DNA from: Clostridia bacterium
GTDB lineage: Bacteria > Bacillota > Clostridia > Lachnospirales > Lachnospiraceae
Direction: 5' to 3'
DNA: 64,000 nt
Assembly: GCA_009929615.1 (NCBI GenBank)
Contig: SAAB01000014.1
Location: forward strand, 1 to 64,000
The notes below the pieces were generated by a model, which was given only the letters and a program-made list of their open reading frames with translations, searched no databases and was not told the origin of the DNA. The position numbers and the translations under genes were made by a program. Numbering within the stretch: the first letter of the stretch is position 1; the number at the start of each line of letters is the position of its first letter. Below, one piece after another: positions 16,439 through 24,309 of this stretch.

Positions 16439-17187
16439 GGTTTTACAACTTTTTTTGCAATGACAGCCAGACGCCCGTCCTCCTGGCTATATTCACAGGT
16501 GGACAAAGTAATCAGTTTATCTCCGTAAACGGCGGTTTCGCCCGTGTCATAGAGTTGAAGCTGCTGAATATTACCCATATAATCATTAAAATCTGCTTCA
16601 TCCGCAAAGGATAGATGACCATAGTAGCGGAAGCCTTCTTCATCATCTGCCAAAGCCCGGGCCACAACAATGGCAACAATGACATAGGTGCCTTTTTCGG
16701 TTAATGTATCGAAGTTAATTGTCTTATGAGATTCAAAGAAGTCCTTTTCTTTATAATTCATTAAAGGCTGGAACATACTGTTGTCATTCATATGATGTCC
16801 ATAAATAATCAGATTGTCACTGACCGGGTCAAGAGAACAGTAACCATCGATAAAAGGAACACCACCGGCATCATATTCTTTTTTGAAATTTGAATGAAGA
16901 TAGGTATCGTTATCTTCTTTGACATACATCACCGGATAATCGATGGTGGTATCCGGAATCTGAATCCATCCGGCAAAGTCTGGATTCTCATTGTGAAGCT
17001 GACTGTATCGGAGTAAAACATCATCGCTTTCTTCCGAATCTCCGGTTTCCTCTATAAGTAAAGATTTAACATCTTCCATATTCTGTGCCGCGACATGACG
17101 TTCCCAGAAATACTTGCCGAGGTATCCGGCACTGCCCAGAAAACAAATCAAGGCCAAAATAAAGATGATAATTTGCACTTTTTTCAA
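16435..17187 (-). CDS. srtB: Class B sortase
   Basis: Membrane-anchored transpeptidase that links surface proteins to peptidoglycan. An N-terminal membrane helix spans about residues 4-24. The catalytic residues are visible: His131 in IIYGHHM, Cys231 in TLSTCEYS and Arg239 in DGRLAVIA. The order and IDYPVMYVKEDNDTYLH match class B enzymes, and the length of 250 residues fits. No protein with an obvious sortase signal is encoded in the window, so the substrate lies elsewhere. It is divergent from ackA and its 3' end overlaps the mntP leader promoter. Confidence 0.9.
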   Translation of the reverse strand: MKKVQIIIFILALICFLGSAGYLGKYFWERHVAAQNMEDVKSLLIEETGDSEESDDVLLRYSQLHNENPDFAGWIQIPDTTIDYPVMYVKEDNDTYLHSNFKKEYDAGGVPFIDGYCSLDPVSDNLIIYGHHMNDNSMFQPLMNYKEKDFFESHKTINFDTLTEKGTYVIVAIVVARALADDEEGFRYYGHLSFADEADFNDYMGNIQQLQLYDTGETAVYGDKLITLSTCEYSQEDGRLAVIAKKVVKP

Positions 17188-17287
17188 GACACAACCTCCT
17201 TTTTTTAAAATTATACCATAAATAGTCTGTTCAGTTTAAAAAAATATGGTAGAATAAGGATATAATTTTATGGGAGGCAAAAGAATA

Positions 17288-18481
17288 ATGAATGTTTTAG
17301 TAATTAATTGTGGTAGTTCATCATTAAAGTTTCAGTTAATCCAGTCCGACACAGAGGATGTACTTGCAAAGGGTCTGTGCGAACGTATTGGACTTGACGG
17401 CAGCAGAATCGTATACACTCCTGCCGGAAAAGAAAAAATCACTATCGAATCCCCAATGCCAGATCATACCAATGCTATTAAATTAGTATTAGACTGTCTG
17501 ACAGATGGAACCAATGGCGTTATCAAATCTCTTCAGGAGATTCATGCAGTAGGCCATCGTGTGGTTCACGGCGGAGAGAAATTCGCTTCTTCCGTACTTG
17601 TTGATGACGAAGTTATCAAAGCTATTGAAGAATGTAATGATCTTGCACCATTACACAACCCAGCAAACTTAATTGGTATCCGTGTATGTAAAGAGTTGAT
17701 GCCAGGCGTACCTATGGTTGCAGTATTTGATACAGCATTCCATCAGACAATGCCACCAAAAGCTTACTTATATGGTCTGCCATATGAAGCATACACAGAA
17801 AATCAGATTCGTCGTTATGGTTTCCACGGAACATCCCACAGCTATGTTTCTAAACGTGTTGCTGAGATTCTTGGAAAGAAACCAGAAGATTTGAAGACAA
17901 TCGTTTGCCATTTAGGTAACGGCTCCAGTATTTGTGCTGTAGACCAGGGTAAATCCGTAGATACAAGCATGGGCTTCACACCATTAGCAGGTCTTTTAAT
18001 GGGAACCCGTTGTGGTGATATTGACCCAGCTATTCTTGAGTACTATGCAGGAAAGAACAACATGGATATTCATCAGGTAACGGATGTATTAAATAAGAAA
18101 TCCGGTGTTCTTGGAATCAGTGGCGTAAGCAGCGATTTCCGTGACCTTGAAGAAGGTTCTGCAGCTGGAAATGACCGTTGTACAAAAGCTCTTGATACTT
18201 TCATGTATCAGGTTGCTAAATTCGTAGGAAGTTATGCAGCATCCATGAACGGCGTAGATACTATCGTATTTACAGCAGGTGTTGGTGAAAACAGTGGTTC
18301 TACACGTAAAGGAATCTGTGACTATCTTGGATACCTTGGAATTACTATTGATGATGCAGCTAATGGACAACGTGGTGAAGAAATCCAGATTTCTACACCG
18401 GATTCAAAGGTTAAAGTATTTGTAATTCCTACAAATGAAGAATTGATGATTGCAAGAGATACAGTAACTCTGGCAAAATAA
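17288..18481 (+). CDS. ackA: Acetate kinase
   Basis: Converts acetyl phosphate and ADP to acetate and ATP, the energy-yielding last step of acetate fermentation. The protein (397 residues from ATG 17288) begins [17 protein letters not shown], the family start, and contains [26 protein letters not shown], and GENSG. An in-frame ATG at 17270 would add six residues, but GGGAGG at 17272-17277 serves ATG 17288. Its codons are noticeably plainer and more uniform than those of the neighbours, as expected for a highly expressed gene. No phosphotransacetylase gene is adjacent; it must lie elsewhere. Confidence 0.96.
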   Translation: MNVLVINCGSSSLKFQLIQSDTEDVLAKGLCERIGLDGSRIVYTPAGKEKITIESPMPDHTNAIKLVLDCLTDGTNGVIKSLQEIHAVGHRVVHGGEKFASSVLVDDEVIKAIEECNDLAPLHNPANLIGIRVCKELMPGVPMVAVFDTAFHQTMPPKAYLYGLPYEAYTENQIRRYGFHGTSHSYVSKRVAEILGKKPEDLKTIVCHLGNGSSICAVDQGKSVDTSMGFTPLAGLLMGTRCGDIDPAILEYYAGKNNMDIHQVTDVLNKKSGVLGISGVSSDFRDLEEGSAAGNDRCTKALDTFMYQVAKFVGSYAASMNGVDTIVFTAGVGENSGSTRKGICDYLGYLGITIDDAANGQRGEEIQISTPDSKVKVFVIPTNEELMIARDTVTLAK

Positions 18482-18549
18482 TTTCATGAACAGTTTGTGT
18501 CGATATGCATAGAATATAAAGAAGCCATAGAAAGGCCGGGACCTTAGAG

Positions 18550-19455
18550 ATGAAGATTCGGTTAGGATGGATTTTTATAGGATGTCTATTGGCGATTCCT
18601 GTTACAGGAACACAGTTCTATCAAAAATATAAGCCTTCGGAAGATTGGAAACAGTCTACCGGAGGCTTAACTGTTCATATGGAGGAATTAGGGGTAGACT
18701 GGGTGATTGATTCAGATGAATATGTGGTTGGAGTCATGGCATCCGTGTTGAAACCGGATACCCACGAAGAGACCATGAAAACGATGGCTGTCATTCTGAA
18801 AACCTACATAGACTATATGGCAGCCAACGGGAAAAGTCTGGAAAGCCGGTGGCTGGGACAAATGTGGCTTTCGGCAGGGGAACGGCAGGCCAAAGGTATG
18901 GATGAAGCAACGTTGAGAAAGGCAGTGGAGGAAACCGGAGAGTATAGGATACTTTACGATGGTAAACCGATACTGCCTTTATATTTTGCCTTAAGTAATG
19001 GAAGTTCGCGAAAATTTGTGGATATATGGGGATGGGATATTCCTTATTTAACCAGTGTGGACAGCCCTTGGGATAAAAGTTCTATCAATTACATGGAACA
19101 AAGGGTATTAAAATGGGATCGGATTATTGCCGGTTTGGAAGAGGCAAAGGCAGAGCCGCTGCAGTGGAAACAGCTGAGCGAGGGAATGGTTCAGATTGTG
19201 GAAAAGGATGAGGCAGGGTATGTAAAACAGATTCAGGTTGGTGGAGAGACTTATGAGGGAGAGGACTTCAGGTGCCGCTTAGGGCTGCCGTCAGCCTGCT
19301 TTGATTATTTAATCAGGAAAGATGGCATAGAGTTCACCTGTTATGGTCGTGGTCATGGTGTAGGACTAAGCCTTTATGGGGCAAATGCAATGGCAGAAGA
19401 GGGGAAAAACTGGAAAGAAATTATTTCATGGTATTTTCCGGGAACAAGTGTATAA
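18550..19455 (+). CDS. spoIID: SpoIID/LytB-like protein lacking the catalytic glutamate
   Basis: Predicted membrane-anchored peptidoglycan lytic transglycosylase-like protein of sporulation, 301 residues with one N-terminal helix at about 5-22. The SpoIID core is clear: EYVVGVMASVLKP, ALSNGSSRKFVDIWGWDIPYLTSVDSPWD, and the C-terminal GRGHGVGLSLYGANAMA. In SpoIID the active-site Glu lies in the VVASEMP-type motif; here that position reads MASVLKP, so Val replaces it. The enzyme may be inactive or use another residue. The SpoIIQ-like gene follows by 43 nt, the usual pairing during engulfment. The gene symbol rests on family and context. Confidence 0.78.
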   Translation: MKIRLGWIFIGCLLAIPVTGTQFYQKYKPSEDWKQSTGGLTVHMEELGVDWVIDSDEYVVGVMASVLKPDTHEETMKTMAVILKTYIDYMAANGKSLESRWLGQMWLSAGERQAKGMDEATLRKAVEETGEYRILYDGKPILPLYFALSNGSSRKFVDIWGWDIPYLTSVDSPWDKSSINYMEQRVLKWDRIIAGLEEAKAEPLQWKQLSEGMVQIVEKDEAGYVKQIQVGGETYEGEDFRCRLGLPSACFDYLIRKDGIEFTCYGRGHGVGLSLYGANAMAEEGKNWKEIISWYFPGTSV

Positions 19456-19498
19456 AGCCGGGCATTTTGGTCAAACTATAGCTACGAGGTGATAACAG

Positions 19499-20173
19499 GT
19501 GAAAGAAAAAATGAAAAGTTATTGGACAAAGAATGGTTTTTACTTAGTTCTTACAGCAGCATTGGTTATCGTGCTGAGTATCTCAGGTGTTGCAGGATAC
19601 CGCTCAGGAATGAAAGATAAGAAAGCTGCCGAAAATGCAGCAGAGTTTAGTGAAGCACAAAACACACCGGCCGCTTTGGAGGGAAGTGCAGATATTGAAA
19701 ATGCGGTAGCAGAATCTATCTCAGAGGCCCAGGCAGCAAATGCGGCAGTGGCAGAAACCTTTGGTGATGAGGCCGAAATGGTATGGCCGGTGCAGGGGGA
19801 AATCCTTAAAGAATTCTCCATGGATACTACTATCTATTTTGAAACACTGGATCAGTATAAATGTAATCCGGGCCTGCTCATTCAGGCAGATGTTAATCAG
19901 GAAGTGGTTGCGGCCTTTGGAGGTACAGTGGAAACTGTGGAAGAAGACAGTGTCAATGGCATGACAGTTTTTGTGGACATGGGCAATGGATACCAGGCTG
20001 TATATGGACAGATGAAGGATGTTAAGGTCAAAGCCGGGGATGCCGTTGTTAAGGGGCAGGCCCTTGGGAATGTGGCACAGCCGACAAAATACTATACAGA
20101 AGAGGGCAGTCATTTGTATTTTGCACTGACAAAAGATGGTGGGCCGGTAAATCCGCAGGACTATCTATCCTGA
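19499..20173 (+). CDS. spoIIQ: SpoIIQ-like M23/LytM domain protein
   Basis: Membrane protein of 224 residues with one helix at about 13-32, an Ala/Glu-rich linker, and a LytM-like domain at about 95-224. In active LytM enzymes zinc is held by HxGxD and HxH motifs; here these read NPGLLIQA and SHLYFAL, so most ligands are lost and the domain is probably structural, as in Bacillus SpoIIQ. SpoIIQ on the forespore side binds SpoIIIAH across the septum. GTG 19499 is the start, with GAGGTGAT just upstream. It follows the spoIID-like gene, and both are probably one sporulation operon. Confidence 0.75.
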   Translation: MKEKMKSYWTKNGFYLVLTAALVIVLSISGVAGYRSGMKDKKAAENAAEFSEAQNTPAALEGSADIENAVAESISEAQAANAAVAETFGDEAEMVWPVQGEILKEFSMDTTIYFETLDQYKCNPGLLIQADVNQEVVAAFGGTVETVEEDSVNGMTVFVDMGNGYQAVYGQMKDVKVKAGDAVVKGQALGNVAQPTKYYTEEGSHLYFALTKDGGPVNPQDYLS

Positions 20174-20349
20174 CTGTAAAGAGTAACAAAATATGAAATC
20201 TCACATAAGATATAGAGCAGACGATGATAAATCGGCGGTACATATTGTAAAATATGCAGCCGGTTTCAGTTTAACAAATAGTGTATTGCCGGTCCGGGCC
20301 GGAAAGCTTTGTGAAAACACCCTTATCTCATCGGCTGCTTTATATAGCA
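20174..20349 (+). other. Intergenic stretch without a supported gene
   Basis: Between the spoIIQ-like stop and the terminator there is a short open frame at 20193-20393 but no ribosome binding site for it, no recognisable protein, and it reads through the terminator stem. A short GGTCCGGGCC palindrome lies near 20291. I see nothing else here. Confidence 0.5.
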
Positions 20350-20383
20350 GGGGCATTGCTGTTAAGGCAATGCCTCTTTTTTT
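20350..20383 (+). terminator. Terminator after the spoIIQ-like gene
   Basis: GGGGCATTGC (20350-20359) pairs with GCAATGCCTC (20367-20376) and seven T follow (20377-20383). Confidence 0.85.
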
Positions 20384-20389
20384 AAAAGG

Positions 20390-20418
20390 TTGAAATTACC
20401 AGTTCAATTGGATATAAT
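20390..20418 (+). promoter_or_regulatory. SigA-type promoter of the GIY-YIG/cls/thiD group
   Basis: TTGAAA (20390-20395), 17-bp spacer, TATAAT (20413-20418), 42 nt before the ATG at 20461. Confidence 0.75.
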
Positions 20419-20460
20419 AATAGAATCATGTGTCAGAATTGAGACAGAACAGGAAGTTTT

Positions 20461-20718
20461 ATGAATTATACATATATTTTAAAATGTTGTGACGGGACCT
20501 TATATACAGGCTGGACAACGAATCTGGAGGCCAGAGTCAAAGTACATAATGAAGGCCGTGGAGCAAAATACACAAGGGGACGCAGACCCGTAGAATTGGT
20601 TTATTTCGAAGAACTGCAGACAAAAGAAGAAGCTTTACGCCGGGAGTATGCTATTAAGCATATGAAACGGGTGGAGAAAGTCCGGTTGATTGAAGGGCAG
20701 GGGAGTGAGAATACATGA
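20461..20718 (+). CDS. GIY-YIG nuclease superfamily protein (UPF0213-like)
   Basis: An 85-residue single-domain GIY-YIG protein. The motif pair is YTYILKCCDGTLYTGWT (here Y-Y-I and Y-T-G replace GIY and YIG) followed by LEARVKVHNEGRGAKYTRGRRPVELVYFE, which contains the conserved Arg and the KYT..R segment of the YhbQ/UPF0213 group; the conserved Glu lies in RREYAIK. The family binds or nicks DNA, but its cellular role is unsettled. Its stop overlaps the cls start (ATGA), so they are translationally coupled. Confidence 0.88.
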   Translation: MNYTYILKCCDGTLYTGWTTNLEARVKVHNEGRGAKYTRGRRPVELVYFEELQTKEEALRREYAIKHMKRVEKVRLIEGQGSENT

Positions 20719-22244
20719 ATATAATTAGGAAAAGAGCCTCGGTGCTTGTCCGGGCACTTATTGTTTTGATAGCGGTTATTATTCAGCTGACGGCTATGTT
20801 TTTGATAGTGACGCTGCTGCATGAATATGCGACATGGTTTTATCTGGTTATAGAGGTTGTAAGTATTGCCGTAGTATTTCTCCTGGTTAATGATTCTTCA
20901 TCCTTTAATTCCTTTTGGATTGTTATTATTCTGGTATTGCCGGTATTTGGATATTGCCTTTACTTTATGTGGGGGCGCAAACATAAAAACAGTAAGTTTT
21001 ATAAGAATTATAAACGGATTTCTGAAAAGGGAAGAGAGTATAAGGTTCAAGACCCGGCAGTGCTGTCCGAACTGACAGAGATGCACCCGAATAAGGCCCA
21101 GGTAAGCAGATACCTGATTCATGAAGGCTTTCCGTTATATAAAAATACATCTGTGAAATACTTTGATGTGGGTGAGAAGAAATTTGATGCTTTATTTGAA
21201 GATTTAGAGAAGGCTGAGAAATTCATTCTCATGGAATACTTTATTGTGTCGGATGGGGAAATCTGGCAGAAATTAAAAGAGATTCTTGCAAGAAAGGCGG
21301 CAGAGAAGGTTGAAGTCCGGCTGTTGATTGACGATTTTGGATGTCTTGTTATTGATGCAGAAAAGATTCGTCATGAATTATCAAAACTGGGTGTGCGTGT
21401 CTGCATTTTCTCCCCTTTAACAAAGGATGTTTCACGGTTTACTTTTAATTACAGGAATCATCAGAAGATTGCAATTATTGATGGAAATATCGGCTACACA
21501 GGTGGCACGAATCTTGCTGATGAGTATGCAAATATTATTGAGCGTTTTGGACATTGGAAAGACACCGCTATCCGTATGGAAGGTGATGGTGTATGGGGGC
21601 TTACCGAGATATTCCTTGAAATGTGGGAATTGTCAAAAGGGACAGAAAAGCTGAATTACGATAAATACCGTCCAACAATATCGGTAGATGCACCGGGATA
21701 TGTACAGCCGGTAGCTGATGGTCCGGCCAATAACCCGGATAATCCGATTGAAGAGATGTACACCCACCTGATTACAAAGGCAAGGGACTATATTTACTTT
21801 ACAACGCCTTATCTGGTACTGGATAACCGCATGTCTGATGATCTTTGCCGGGCAGCCAGAAGTGGCGTGGATGTTCGAATTATTACGCCACGTATTTATG
21901 ATAAATGGTACGTCTATATGGTGAATATCTCAAACTATGGTCATCTTATGGAAAACGGTATTAAGATTTATGAATACGTTCCGGGCTTTATACATGCCAA
22001 GAATATTGTTTCTGATGATGAATGTGGCGTATGCGGAACGATTAATATGGATTACAGGAGTTTCTATCTGCATTATGAGTGTGGTGTTCTTATGACAGAA
22101 GTTCCGGCGGTTATGGACATTAAAGAAGATTTTTTAAATACGATGCGTGTCAGCCAGCGAGTTAGTCTGGATGAATGGCGGAATCGTCCGATATGGCAGA
22201 AGTGTGTACAATGGGTATTGAGAATATTCTCGCCATTATTATAA
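20715..22244 (+). CDS. cls: Cardiolipin synthase
   Basis: Membrane enzyme that condenses two phosphatidylglycerol molecules into cardiolipin and glycerol. Two N-terminal membrane helices span about residues 12-34 and 38-60, followed by FGYCLYFMWGR-like sequence typical of bacterial Cls. Two phospholipase D HKD motifs are intact: H249/K251/D256 (NHQKIAIID) and H427/K429/D434 (HAKNIVSDD). Length of 509 residues is standard. It starts inside the stop codon of the GIY-YIG gene and is followed by thiD after 17 nt. Confidence 0.93.
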   Translation: MNIIRKRASVLVRALIVLIAVIIQLTAMFLIVTLLHEYATWFYLVIEVVSIAVVFLLVNDSSSFNSFWIVIILVLPVFGYCLYFMWGRKHKNSKFYKNYKRISEKGREYKVQDPAVLSELTEMHPNKAQVSRYLIHEGFPLYKNTSVKYFDVGEKKFDALFEDLEKAEKFILMEYFIVSDGEIWQKLKEILARKAAEKVEVRLLIDDFGCLVIDAEKIRHELSKLGVRVCIFSPLTKDVSRFTFNYRNHQKIAIIDGNIGYTGGTNLADEYANIIERFGHWKDTAIRMEGDGVWGLTEIFLEMWELSKGTEKLNYDKYRPTISVDAPGYVQPVADGPANNPDNPIEEMYTHLITKARDYIYFTTPYLVLDNRMSDDLCRAARSGVDVRIITPRIYDKWYVYMVNISNYGHLMENGIKIYEYVPGFIHAKNIVSDDECGVCGTINMDYRSFYLHYECGVLMTEVPAVMDIKEDFLNTMRVSQRVSLDEWRNRPIWQKCVQWVLRIFSPLL

Positions 22245-22261
22245 ACAAAAGGGGAACAGGC

Positions 22262-23044
22262 ATGAGAAAAGTAGTGACAATTGCAGGCTCAGATTCCAGT
22301 GGTGGAGCAGGAATACAGGCTGACTTAAAAACAATGATAGCCCATGGGGTATATGGTATGAGTGCAGTCACAGCGCTGACAGCACAAAATACAACCGGAG
22401 TTTATGATGTGATGGATGCGTCACCGGAATTTGTAGGTAAACAGATAGAATGTATCTTTGACGATATTCGACCGGATGCTGTAAAGATTGGAATGGTGTC
22501 GAATATAGGAATTATCGAAAAGATTGCGGAAGAACTTCAGAAATATAAGGCGGAGAATATTGTGGTAGACCCCGTGATGGTTTCGACCAGCGGATGTGCG
22601 TTGATGAGTCCGGATGCTCAGGAAACGCTTGTAACAAAGCTGCTTCCTTTGGCGGATATTATTACACCCAATATTCCGGAAGCAGAATGTCTGGCGGGTT
22701 TTGCCATTGAAAGCAAGGAAGATATGGTTAAAGCAGCGGAAGTGATTGCTAAAAACCTGAAAGGGGATATCCTTATTAAGGGTGGCCATTTGGAAGATAC
22801 GGCAGATGACCTGCTTTATTCAAAAGGAAAATGTATCTGGTATGCAGAAGAACGTGTGGATAATCCGAATACGCACGGTACAGGCTGTACGCTTTCTTCG
22901 GCAATTGCCAGTAATCTGGCTTTGGGGTATGATATGGAAACAAGCGTAAAAAATGCCAAGGACTATATCACAGGAGCCCTTAAAGATGGTCTGAATCTTG
23001 GAAAAGGCAGTGGACCGCTTAATCATGGTTATCGTATAGGTTAG
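22262..23044 (+). CDS. thiD: Hydroxymethylpyrimidine/phosphomethylpyrimidine kinase
   Basis: Ribokinase-fold kinase that phosphorylates HMP and HMP phosphate in thiamine synthesis. The N-terminus VVTIAGSDSSGGAGIQADLKT is the family signature, PVMVSTSG lies mid-protein, and the C-terminal anion hole is THGTGCTLSSAIAS. The frame is open from 22175 in the cls gene, but AGGGGAA and the family start fix ATG 22262, giving 260 residues. No TPP riboswitch precedes it and no other thi genes are nearby, so it may serve salvage of pyrimidine moieties or vitamin B6 (the PdxK-like activity of some ThiD proteins). Confidence 0.92.
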   Translation: MRKVVTIAGSDSSGGAGIQADLKTMIAHGVYGMSAVTALTAQNTTGVYDVMDASPEFVGKQIECIFDDIRPDAVKIGMVSNIGIIEKIAEELQKYKAENIVVDPVMVSTSGCALMSPDAQETLVTKLLPLADIITPNIPEAECLAGFAIESKEDMVKAAEVIAKNLKGDILIKGGHLEDTADDLLYSKGKCIWYAEERVDNPNTHGTGCTLSSAIASNLALGYDMETSVKNAKDYITGALKDGLNLGKGSGPLNHGYRIG

Positions 23045-23068
23045 ACCGCTCGTGTCGAAAGATTTGAG

Positions 23069-23097
23069 TTGAAAATCAAGAATTGATATGCTATATT
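23069..23097 (+). promoter_or_regulatory. Promoter of the candidate antitoxin RNA
   Basis: TTGAAA (23069-23074), 17-bp spacer, TATATT (23092-23097). Predicted transcription start is near 23104, just before GGAACAACC, with no coding gene downstream on this strand. Confidence 0.65.
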
Positions 23098-23103
23098 TAA
23101 GAC

Positions 23104-23189
23104 ATAAAAGGAACAACCGCCCACAAGGGGTTGACCTCATAGTGTAATAAAAAATCGCCTACTCGTCAAAGTATAAGGGCGATTTTTTA
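23104..23189 (+). ncRNA. Candidate type I antitoxin small RNA
   Basis: A predicted transcript of about 85 nt from the promoter at 23069-23097 to the bidirectional terminator at 23149-23188. It carries CAACCGCCC (23114-23122), complementary, with one G-U pair, to GGGTGGTTG in the leader of the convergent toxin mRNA, and shares the terminator with that mRNA. The arrangement copies the RNAII of par/Fst loci. Existence of the RNA is inferred from promoter, terminator and repeat positions only. Confidence 0.45.
23149..23188. terminator. Bidirectional terminator shared by thiD side RNA and toxin mRNA
   Basis: Perfect 11-bp arms AAAAAATCGCC (23149-23159) and GGCGATTTTTT (23178-23188) with an 18-nt loop; T-tracts result on both strands. 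Confidence 0.85.
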
Positions 23190-23200
23190 TGCGTTAAACA

Positions 23201-23296
23201 TTAATGACAAATCAAGTAAATAAATGTCAGTAATGCTATGATGAACATTCCAAAGGCCATAAGGTCTTTGAAATCAAAAGGATTCTTATCGTCCAT
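23201..23296 (-). CDS. Candidate holin-like toxin, 31 residues
   Basis: A very short gene. The protein starts MDDKNPFDFKDLMAFGMF and ends IIALLTFIYLICH: a charged N-terminus and one membrane helix at about residues 12-29. The LMAFGMFIIALLTFIY pattern resembles the putative holin-like toxin family (Hol_Tox), small membrane peptides of type I toxin-antitoxin systems. GGAGGT with 7-nt spacing precedes ATG 23296; an in-frame ATG at 23302 is too close to it. A promoter, a 70-nt leader with a repeat, and a convergent RNA with a shared terminator support a toxin locus. No membrane toxicity is shown by sequence alone. Confidence 0.65.
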   Translation of the reverse strand: MDDKNPFDFKDLMAFGMFIIALLTFIYLICH

Positions 23297-23364
23297 CGGC
23301 ATCACCTCCATCCTATGTAATAAGATAGAGGCCAACCACCCCGTAACACGGCTGTTCCGTAAAT

Positions 23365-23394
23365 AGAATAACATGGGCTATGATGATGGAACAA
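23365..23394 (-). promoter_or_regulatory. Candidate promoter of the toxin mRNA
   Basis: Minus strand TTGTTC (23394-23389), 18-bp spacer, TATTCT (23370-23365). Predicted start is just before GGAACAGCCG, giving an mRNA of about 200 nt to the shared terminator. Confidence 0.5.
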
Positions 23395-23424
23395 TAATAA
23401 GGTTTCGACAGAATATACATAGAA

Positions 23425-23458
23425 AACCCCTTGGGACATTGATATGGACCAAGGGGTT
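23425..23458. terminator. Terminator between the toxin locus and the hemolysin III-like gene
   Basis: AACCCCTTGG (23425-23434) and CCAAGGGGTT (23449-23458) form 10-bp arms with a 14-nt loop; T-runs flank it on both strands. It ends the minus-strand hemolysin III-like transcript. Confidence 0.8.
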
Positions 23459-23468
23459 CGTTTTTATT

Positions 23469-24134
23469 TTAATAAATCGGCATTACTGCAAGAAATTTAT
23501 ACATCAGCATGAAGTGGCAGAAGCTTCCGGCCATAACAAACAAATGGAATATTTCGTGGGAACCAAAGTTTTTATGACGGTTATTAAAGATTGGAAGTTT
23601 CAAAGCATAAATGACACCGCCAATGGTATAGATAATACCGCCGGTTAAAAGCCACATGAAAGCTTCGCGGGAAAGGCTGTTTAAAATCTGGGTAAATGCC
23701 AGAACACAGGTCCATCCCATTCCGATATAGAGAACGGAGGATACCCATTTCGGACAGTTAATCCAAAATGCTTTTAAAAGGATTCCGAAAATAGCGATTC
23801 CCCAGACGATAGCTAAAAGCGTATATCCAAGGGTTCCTCGTATGGCAATCAGACATACAGGCGTGTAGGTTCCGGCGATAAGAACAGAAATCATCATATG
23901 GTCGAATTTCTTCAGGCGTTTATTTACCTTTTCGTTAATATCAAGTGAATGGTATAAGGTGCTGGCACTATAAAGTAAAAGCATGCTTATAATAAAAATG
24001 GTAAGCGAAATAATATGGACTGGGTCCGGAGCGATACACGCTCTGAGAATGAGCGGAACAGCTGCAAGCAGTGCCATAAGCCAGCCAATAAAATGAGTAA
24101 TTGCACTTCCTGGATCCTTTGGTTTAAATTTCAT
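23469..24134 (-). CDS. Hemolysin III family (PAQR-like) membrane protein
   Basis: A 221-residue membrane protein with seven predicted helices, a member of the hemolysin III/TrhA/PAQR group. Conserved polar residues that form the presumed metal site are visible: the His in STLYHSLD, the Asp in KKFDHMMI, and His residues in FHLFVMAGSFCHF near the C-terminus. GSAITHFIGWLMAL is the usual first helix start. The frame is open to 24161, but GGAAGGTG 6 nt upstream supports ATG 24134. Despite the name, most such proteins are not known toxins; a lipid-related hydrolase role is suspected for the superfamily. Confidence 0.88.
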   Translation of the reverse strand: MKFKPKDPGSAITHFIGWLMALLAAVPLILRACIAPDPVHIISLTIFIISMLLLYSASTLYHSLDINEKVNKRLKKFDHMMISVLIAGTYTPVCLIAIRGTLGYTLLAIVWGIAIFGILLKAFWINCPKWVSSVLYIGMGWTCVLAFTQILNSLSREAFMWLLTGGIIYTIGGVIYALKLPIFNNRHKNFGSHEIFHLFVMAGSFCHFMLMYKFLAVMPIY

Positions 24135-24193
24135 AAAAAACACCTTCCTGTCTAAACACAATACATAGTAATCAAAACTACGTTAACTATAAT

Positions 24194-24224
24194 ATGATAC
24201 TATCACAAATAAAATTCATGTCAA
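24194..24224 (-). promoter_or_regulatory. Possible promoter of the hemolysin III-like gene
   Basis: Minus strand consensus TTGACA (24224-24219) and TATCAT (24199-24194) with a long 19-bp spacer, about 60 nt before the ATG. The -10 choice is uncertain. Confidence 0.4.
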
Positions 24225-24309
24225 GAGCAAAAAAATAAAAACAGTGAAAAAAGCAGGAAACTATGATATAGTAATAGGTAGAAATTTTCGTAGGAGTGAA
24301 AAATATAGT

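Larger units (their letters stand above)
23114..23341. repeat. Direct repeats CAACC(G/A)CCC flanking the toxin gene
   Basis: CAACCGCCC at 23114-23122 and CAACCACCC at 23333-23341 are direct repeats on the plus strand. Because the two flanking RNAs are read in opposite directions, the repeats make the two RNAs complementary, as the DRa/DRb repeats do in par_pAD1. Longer, weaker similarity (GGAACARCCG and TTGRCCTC) also exists between the two leaders when each is read 5' to 3'. Confidence 0.55.

Noticed and set aside
20193..20393. A 66-codon open frame after the spoIIQ-like gene
   Set aside because: No ribosome binding site, no recognisable protein features, and it runs through the terminator stem and T-tract.
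22245..22261. TPP riboswitch before thiD
   Set aside because: The gap to cls is only 17 nt; no aptamer is present.
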